DNA of 64,000 nucleotides from Taklimakanibacter albus (GTDB taxonomy: Bacteria > Pseudomonadota > Alphaproteobacteria > Rhizobiales > Aestuariivirgaceae): NCBI RefSeq assembly GCF_016595235.1, contig NZ_JAENHL010000007.1, positions 2,116,043-2,180,042 on the forward strand. Direction: 5' to 3'. This document shows positions 59,560 through 64,000 of this stretch, in pieces. The position numbers were made by a program, and so were the translations under genes. The notes below the pieces were generated by a model, which was not told the DNA's origin, ran no database searches, and saw nothing but the letters and a program-made list of their open reading frames with translations. The first letter of the stretch is position 1. Each line of letters starts with the position of its first letter.

Positions 59560-59581
59560 CAAAGTGCAGTAAAGTGAAGCC

Positions 59582-60553
59582 ATGGATCACAACACCGATC
59601 AGGAACAGCAACTCCTCGTCCGCCTAGCCTGGCTCTATTACGTAGGCGGCCACAGCCAGGAGGAGATTTCCGAGCAGACCGGTCTGTCGCGTTTCAAGAT
59701 CTTGCGGCTCCTGTCAAAGGCCCGCGAGGCGAAGATCGTGAAGATCTCGATCGACCATCATTCGATCGAGACGCATCAGCTCGCCGATGCGCTGACCCGC
59801 CGCTTCGGCTTGGTCGAATGCATCGTGACGCCGCCGCTCGGCGCCACCTCCGATCCAAATGCCGATGACATGCGCGCCCGCCGCGCCGTCGGCATCTGCG
59901 CCGCGGCCTTTCTGGCGCGCCGGCTGCAAGGCGCCACCCCGCCGGTCGTGGGCCTGGCCTGGGGCCGCACCATCGCTGCGATGGTCGATGAGATGCCGAA
60001 GCTCAACCGCCCCGACGCCCGTTTCGTGTCGTTGATGGGATCGCTGAGCCGCACCGCCCGCACCAATCCCTTTGAAGTCGTCCAGAAGCTCGCCGAGACC
60101 TGCGGCGGCGAGGCCTATATCCTCCCCGCGCCCTTCATCACCGACAGCGAGGAAGATTATCAGATCATCATGGCGCAGAGCCTGGTGCGCGAGACCCTCG
60201 CTCTGGCGCGCAAGGCCGACTTCTATATAGCGAGCTTCGGCGACTGCTCGATGAACTCCTTCATCCACCAATATGGCCTGTTGAGCTCAGGCGAGATCGA
60301 GGACGTCCTCGCCTCGGGCGCGGTGGCCGACATGTTCGGCAAGTTCTTCAACCAGAAGGGCGAGCTCGTCCCGAGCAAGCTGAACTTCCGCACCCCCAGC
60401 GTTTCGATGGACGATCTGGCGAAGCATGAGATCGTCCTGCTCGCTGCCGGCCTCGCCAAGGCGGAAGCGGCGCAAGCCCTGCTGCGCTCAGGGCTGATCA
60501 ATCGACTCATCGTCGATGGTGATCTCGCCAAGGTCTTGACTAAGGGAGACTGA
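59582..60553 (+). CDS. SorC/DeoR-type sugar-binding transcriptional regulator 2
   Basis: A 323-residue regulator. The N-terminal helix-turn-helix is YVGGHSQEEISEQTGLSRFKI (about residues 20-40), and the C-terminal SorC ligand domain follows with LAWGRTIAAMVDEM near residue 125. It is divergent from importer 4 and its operon. As with other SorC proteins, a phosphorylated intermediate made by the PfkB kinase is the likely inducer. It is about equal in length to the 7020 regulator but clearly different in sequence. Confidence 0.92.
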   Translation: MDHNTDQEQQLLVRLAWLYYVGGHSQEEISEQTGLSRFKILRLLSKAREAKIVKISIDHHSIETHQLADALTRRFGLVECIVTPPLGATSDPNADDMRARRAVGICAAAFLARRLQGATPPVVGLAWGRTIAAMVDEMPKLNRPDARFVSLMGSLSRTARTNPFEVVQKLAETCGGEAYILPAPFITDSEEDYQIIMAQSLVRETLALARKADFYIASFGDCSMNSFIHQYGLLSSGEIEDVLASGAVADMFGKFFNQKGELVPSKLNFRTPSVSMDDLAKHEIVLLAAGLAKAEAAQALLRSGLINRLIVDGDLAKVLTKGD

Positions 60554-60556
60554 TCA

Positions 60557-60671
60557 TTAGCGCGGGATGCGAAAAAGTGGATGCCGGTTTTTCGCGAGAA
60601 TCCCGCGCTAACATATGAGAATCGATCACGTTTATGAATTTGGATCGTAACGATCCAAATTCATCGTGATC
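60557..60671 (+). repeat. Bipartite palindromic intergenic repeat (RIME-like), copy 2
   Basis: First palindrome 60557-60611 (TTAGCGCGGGAT...ATCCCGCGCTAA, with core GAAAAAGTGGATGCCGGTTT); second 60624-60671 (GATCACGTTT...CGTGATC) with inner 14-base arms at 60634-60647 and 60651-60664 and a 3-base loop. Same layout and spacing as 18856-18966. The inner arm sequence differs from copy 1 at 4 of 14 positions, and each change is matched in the other arm. It lies between convergent genes and ends at the stop codon of the serine hydrolase, so it may also terminate both. Confidence 0.87.
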
Positions 60672-61816
60672 TACCGGATCGCGTTGATCACATAGGTGCT
60701 GAAGATCTCATAGGGCAGCGCATCCTGGCGATCATCGGCATAGAAACCCGCCGTAATCACCACGACGAGATCGAGCCCAGGATGGATATAGATGCGCTGG
60801 CCACCCAACCCTTGCGCGGAAATCCACGACGAGCGCCGGCCATCCTTATCCTCGTAATCCGTCCACCATTGATAGCCGTAGCCGATCGATGGGTAGCTGT
60901 CGAAATGCGCCATATGGGTGCGTGTCGATTCATGGATCCAGTCTTGCGAAACGACCTGCCGCTTGTTCCATTGTCCGCGCCGCAGCACGAGCTCGCCGAG
61001 CTTGGCCATATCGCGCGGGCGTAGCCTCACACCCGAATCCGCCGCGGGCTCGCCATTGCCCGGCATCTTCAGCCATTCGAAATCGCCGATGCCGAGTGGC
61101 GTGAACAAGGCCTCCTTGGCGAAGTCGGCAATGAATTTTCCGCTCGACCGCTGCAGCATACCGGCCAGGAGTTGCGTATCGCCGCCGCTGTAGTTCCATT
61201 TGGCGCCGGCCTTCGCGGCGACCGGCTTGCCGAGCGTGAAGCGATAAGGATCGGCCGAATAGATCATCCGCCGCTCGTCATTCGCCTCCCGGTCATAGGG
61301 GCGCGTTTCATCCCAGGCGAGGCCGGATGCCATGGTGAGAAGATGGCGCAGCGTGATGCGGTCCTTCTGCGCTGTGCGCAGGGCCGCCATGTCGGGAAAG
61401 TAACTGAAGACGGGTTGGTCGATATCACTGATGATCTTGCGGTCGAGCGCGATGCCGACGAGAAGCGACGTCACGCTTTTGCTGACCGAGCGCAGGTCAT
61501 GTTTCACATCGGGCCCATGCTCGACCCGGCCCTGATCCGTGCCCCATCTTTCATCCTGGCCGGCGCGGTAGTGCTCGAAGATCAGTGAGCCATGACGGAC
61601 CACGACGACCCCATGAATATTGGAATCGCGGCGATCGAGCTCGTCGATCATCGCGCACAATTTGCGCGGATCGAATCCGGCTTCGGCTTGCGTCGCGATC
61701 TTCCAGTCGTCGATACCGGAAACCGGAACACCACACAGTCGATCCTGCGCTGAAGACGAGACCGGCCAAAGAGCAACGAACGCCGCGCCGATCAGCACGG
61801 CCAGCCCATGGCGCAT
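60671..61816 (-). CDS. Exported serine hydrolase, class C beta-lactamase/penicillin-binding-like
   Basis: A 381-residue protein with a signal peptide (MRHGLAVLIGAAFVALWPVSSSAQD). The beta-lactamase/D-Ala-D-Ala peptidase fold has SVSK (Ser-x-x-Lys) near residue 110, and YSGGD where YxN is usual. A third motif is seen as GLGGQRIY, where HxG or KTG is usual. The changed second and third motifs suggest an esterase or amidase rather than a true beta-lactamase. Its ATG shares one base with the stop of the metzincin-CHAT gene (TGATG), so the two are coupled. The C-terminal stop falls in the repeat at 60557-60671. Confidence 0.87.
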   Translation of the reverse strand: MRHGLAVLIGAAFVALWPVSSSAQDRLCGVPVSGIDDWKIATQAEAGFDPRKLCAMIDELDRRDSNIHGVVVVRHGSLIFEHYRAGQDERWGTDQGRVEHGPDVKHDLRSVSKSVTSLLVGIALDRKIISDIDQPVFSYFPDMAALRTAQKDRITLRHLLTMASGLAWDETRPYDREANDERRMIYSADPYRFTLGKPVAAKAGAKWNYSGGDTQLLAGMLQRSSGKFIADFAKEALFTPLGIGDFEWLKMPGNGEPAADSGVRLRPRDMAKLGELVLRRGQWNKRQVVSQDWIHESTRTHMAHFDSYPSIGYGYQWWTDYEDKDGRRSSWISAQGLGGQRIYIHPGLDLVVVITAGFYADDRQDALPYEIFSTYVINAIR

Positions 61817-64000
61817 CAGCGAAAGACCTGCAGCAGCGCCTCGAGGGCCGGAAGCTCGTCTGGAATCTTCTTCTCGAGCTTGCGCCGGCAGTCCGCATCG
61901 AAGGCCTGCATGCCGGCGATATGGGCAATATTCCGCTCGGCATTATTGGCCATCGGACAATCCTTGGAGCCTCTCTTATGCGTATCGATCTGGCCCAGGA
62001 AACCTGCCAGAGCCTGCACCAGCGCATTGGCGATGGCGCGGTCGGTCGCCGGCCCTTCCGCCGACATGCCTTCGAAGCCGGCACAGGAAAAGATCAAGAC
62101 CGGCGGGCCATTTTCACCGGGCCACCAGGAATAGATGTCGACATCCGTGTTGGAGCGCAGCCAATGCCGGGTGACACAGGCCAGCACATTGACATGCAGC
62201 TCGAGAGGAAAGCCGGCGAGGCGCTTCGCGAAGGGCTCGGCCCACAGATAGGGTGTGCCGTCCCTGGCCCGCTTCTTCAGGTCCCAGGCATCGACCGGCG
62301 CCGATAGATCGACGAGCTCGAAACCGATATGGGTCTGCCCGGCATTCATGCGATCGAGCGTCGCGCTAAGCGACGGGAAAATACTGTCGATGTCCCAGAC
62401 CGCGACCTTGACCGGCCGGCCATCGGTGGCGCCGCGCCTCAGCGCCCGCGCCGCTGTGACCGAGGCCGCGGCGGCACCGTCCGTCTTCAGGCACAATGTC
62501 ATGTCGGGATCGCGGGCATAGACGACAGGCACCGCCCAATCGATGATCTCGCCCTGCAGCGAATAATTGACCGCGATGCGGGCTTCGCGCGCCGCCTCGC
62601 CGACGCTGAAGCCATTGGCCACCGCCCAGTAGAAATGCCGGGCGAACTCCGTGGCCGAGACATCGAGCACACTGTACTGGTTGGCGACAAGCGCCGGCAG
62701 GCCATGCGCCACCAGCGACTGCGCCAGTCCCTTGTTGAAATCCGCCCGTCCTCCCGAGCCGGACTGGCAGGCATTCAGGAAGACCAGCTTGATACCGCGC
62801 TGGCAGAAAATCTCGCGCACCGAGCGCTCGCCGAGGCGGGCCTCGCCACCGCGGTCATTCTCGAACACCAGTGAACCTTCCTGGGTTTCCTCGTCAAACG
62901 CGCCATGGCCGATGAAATGCACGATGGCGAACTCTCCGGTCGACAAAGCGGCGTGAATGCTCCGCGGTGTCGCGCGCGCCAGCGGCACGACCTCGACGAG
63001 GCCGGCCTTGATCAGCGGATCGAAGCCGCGCCGGATGACCGCTTCCTCCTGCTGGATCGACAACTGCCCGAAGCCGACCGGTTGCGCCGAAGCGACGAGA
63101 ATGCGCAATGGGCCGGTGCTGAGCGGAATATCATCGGCCGGAACGGCGGTCAGCACATTGCGAATGAAATGCACGTCCTCGGTGGCGAGGAAGCTGCGCC
63201 GTGACGCATCATAGGCGAATTCCCACGGCTTCTCGGCGATCCACGGCACCATGGAGGTGAAGACGAAATCGAGCCTGTTGCCATGCTGGCGCGAGCGCGC
63301 CTCGTCATAGAGTCGCCGCACATCGCCCTGAAAAATCGTTTCGAAGAGACTGCTGCCGAACTCGATCATCTCACTGTCGCCGGGCAGGGTTCCGCTTTCC
63401 CGATTGGTGTAGCTCTGGATGCGCTCATGCATACGGATGATCGTTCCGAAGGCGGTGGGCTCCTCGCCCTTGTCGGCGCGCACCCGCATCGGGACCGTCA
63501 CCCTGGCGCCGGCATAACTCGCATAGAGGCGGACATATTTCACTGGCCCCGTTTCAGTGCCGGTCGCCGGCGCATCAGGCGTGAAACGATCGAAGATGAC
63601 GATATGGAACGTGTCGCCCGCAACAGGAGAGCGCCGAGCGCGCGGCGGCGCGACAGCCGGCGCTTCCGGCGCGGCTTCAGGCTCAGGAACCGGCATGTCG
63701 CGGCGGGCCGGCTTCGGATAGATCTTGGCGGCAAATTCGAAGTCGCGCGGATTGATGTCGCGACCGCCCACGATGGGTTTGCCGTCCTTGGTGATGGCAC
63801 CCGGAATCTCGTAACACATGATCGACAGCGGGTCGGCCTCGCGCGTCCCCATGATCGAGGACTTGGACAAAGGCGTCAGAACCTGCTCGGTCGTCTCCTT
63901 TTCATCCCAGCCCTGATCCTGATCGAAGAAAGCGAAGGCCTTCCGGCGATCGATCTTCTTGATCAGCTCCGCCCGCATATGCTCGTGATCGAAACCGAGC
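61816..64000 (-). CDS. Astacin-like zinc protease fused to CHAT caspase-like domain (partial at right edge)
   Basis: A gene running off the right edge; 728 codons are visible. The first visible residues read LGFDHEHMRAEL: the end of an astacin-type HExxHxxGFxHE zinc site, with the HExxH half outside the window. A Met-turn SIMCYEIPG follows about 50 residues later, then a Pro/Ala-rich linker, a middle domain, and a CHAT domain. Counting from the ATG at 63978, CHAT catalytic His358 is in VHFIGHG and Cys404 in LNACQSGSG. A C-terminal region of about 200 residues with LHVNVLACVTRHW is unassigned. The CHAT fold cleaves proteins like caspases; the astacin fold is a zinc endopeptidase. The gene is coupled to the serine hydrolase. 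Confidence 0.85.
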   Translation of the reverse strand, partial: LGFDHEHMRAELIKKIDRRKAFAFFDQDQGWDEKETTEQVLTPLSKSSIMGTREADPLSIMCYEIPGAITKDGKPIVGGRDINPRDFEFAAKIYPKPARRDMPVPEPEAAPEAPAVAPPRARRSPVAGDTFHIVIFDRFTPDAPATGTETGPVKYVRLYASYAGARVTVPMRVRADKGEEPTAFGTIIRMHERIQSYTNRESGTLPGDSEMIEFGSSLFETIFQGDVRRLYDEARSRQHGNRLDFVFTSMVPWIAEKPWEFAYDASRRSFLATEDVHFIRNVLTAVPADDIPLSTGPLRILVASAQPVGFGQLSIQQEEAVIRRGFDPLIKAGLVEVVPLARATPRSIHAALSTGEFAIVHFIGHGAFDEETQEGSLVFENDRGGEARLGERSVREIFCQRGIKLVFLNACQSGSGGRADFNKGLAQSLVAHGLPALVANQYSVLDVSATEFARHFYWAVANGFSVGEAAREARIAVNYSLQGEIIDWAVPVVYARDPDMTLCLKTDGAAAASVTAARALRRGATDGRPVKVAVWDIDSIFPSLSATLDRMNAGQTHIGFELVDLSAPVDAWDLKKRARDGTPYLWAEPFAKRLAGFPLELHVNVLACVTRHWLRSNTDVDIYSWWPGENGPPVLIFSCAGFEGMSAEGPATDRAIANALVQALAGFLGQIDTHKRGSKDCPMANNAERNIAHIAGMQAFDADCRRKLEKKIPDELPALEALLQVFR

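Noticed and set aside
60671-61816. Beta-lactamase resistance gene
   Set aside because: SxxK is present but the second and third motifs are YSG and GGQ; the class is broad and includes esterases.

Overview
The window reads as a large, GC-rich chromosome or megaplasmid segment of an alphaproteobacterium, most likely Hyphomicrobiales (Rhizobiales). Supports are: many ABC uptake systems with dedicated SorC, GntR and LuxR regulators; an IalB-family protein; FixL/FixJ-type two-component proteins; and two copies of a bipartite palindromic intergenic repeat of the rhizobial RIME type. I see no rRNA, tRNA, CRISPR array, insertion sequence or phage gene. Both edges cut genes.

Layout. (1) 337-11620, minus strand: a nine-gene, tightly coupled polyol/sugar operon: ribose-type ABC importer, SorC regulator, aldo/keto reductase, GlpD/EryB-like phospho-polyol dehydrogenase, LsrF-like class I aldolase, FGGY kinase and a GMC oxidoreductase. 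A perfect-arm palindrome lies upstream. (2) 11780-12740: DUF488 and IalB-type genes. (3) 12814-18841, minus: an N,N-dimethylformamidase-like enzyme, a NitT/TauT-type ABC importer and a histidinol-dehydrogenase paralogue whose substrate and metal residues are changed. A LuxR-type regulator is divergent. (4) 19972-22004: an orphan solute-binding protein and an alpha/beta hydrolase.

(5) 22363-32860: a sensor kinase/FixJ-type regulator pair followed by envelope genes (outer-membrane channel-like proteins, Cache-adenylate cyclase, patatin lipoprotein, MltF-like lytic transglycosylase, receiver-only regulator, DUF2092 pair). Five copies of a 16-bp palindrome, consensus TTGGRCC-NN-GGTCCAA with a conserved ACT flank, sit in front of these genes and suggest one local regulon. 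(6) 32985-45548: an SDR gene, then a plus-strand cluster with three diheme RoxA-like c-type cytochromes, a single-CXXCH protein, an anchored protein of unknown function, a 952-residue polytopic patatin and a TPR-PAN protein. I recognise no described system with this set.

(7) 45633-51744: GntR regulator, RidA, two VOC proteins and a MalFGK-type importer, sharing a TTTGATCAAA operator-like site at both outer promoters. (8) 51991-52545: a small secreted protein. (9) 52556-60553: a second carbohydrate operon (ABC importer, PfkB kinase, amidohydrolase, BtpA-family protein) with a divergent SorC regulator and repeated operator-like sites. (10) 60671-64000, minus: a serine hydrolase translationally coupled to a gene that fuses an astacin-like zinc-protease domain to a CHAT caspase-like domain. 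It is cut by the right edge.

The strongest candidates for undescribed biology are the metzincin-CHAT plus serine hydrolase pair, the cytochrome/patatin/PAN cluster, the five-site regulon, and the DMFase-like/HisD-paralogue operon.
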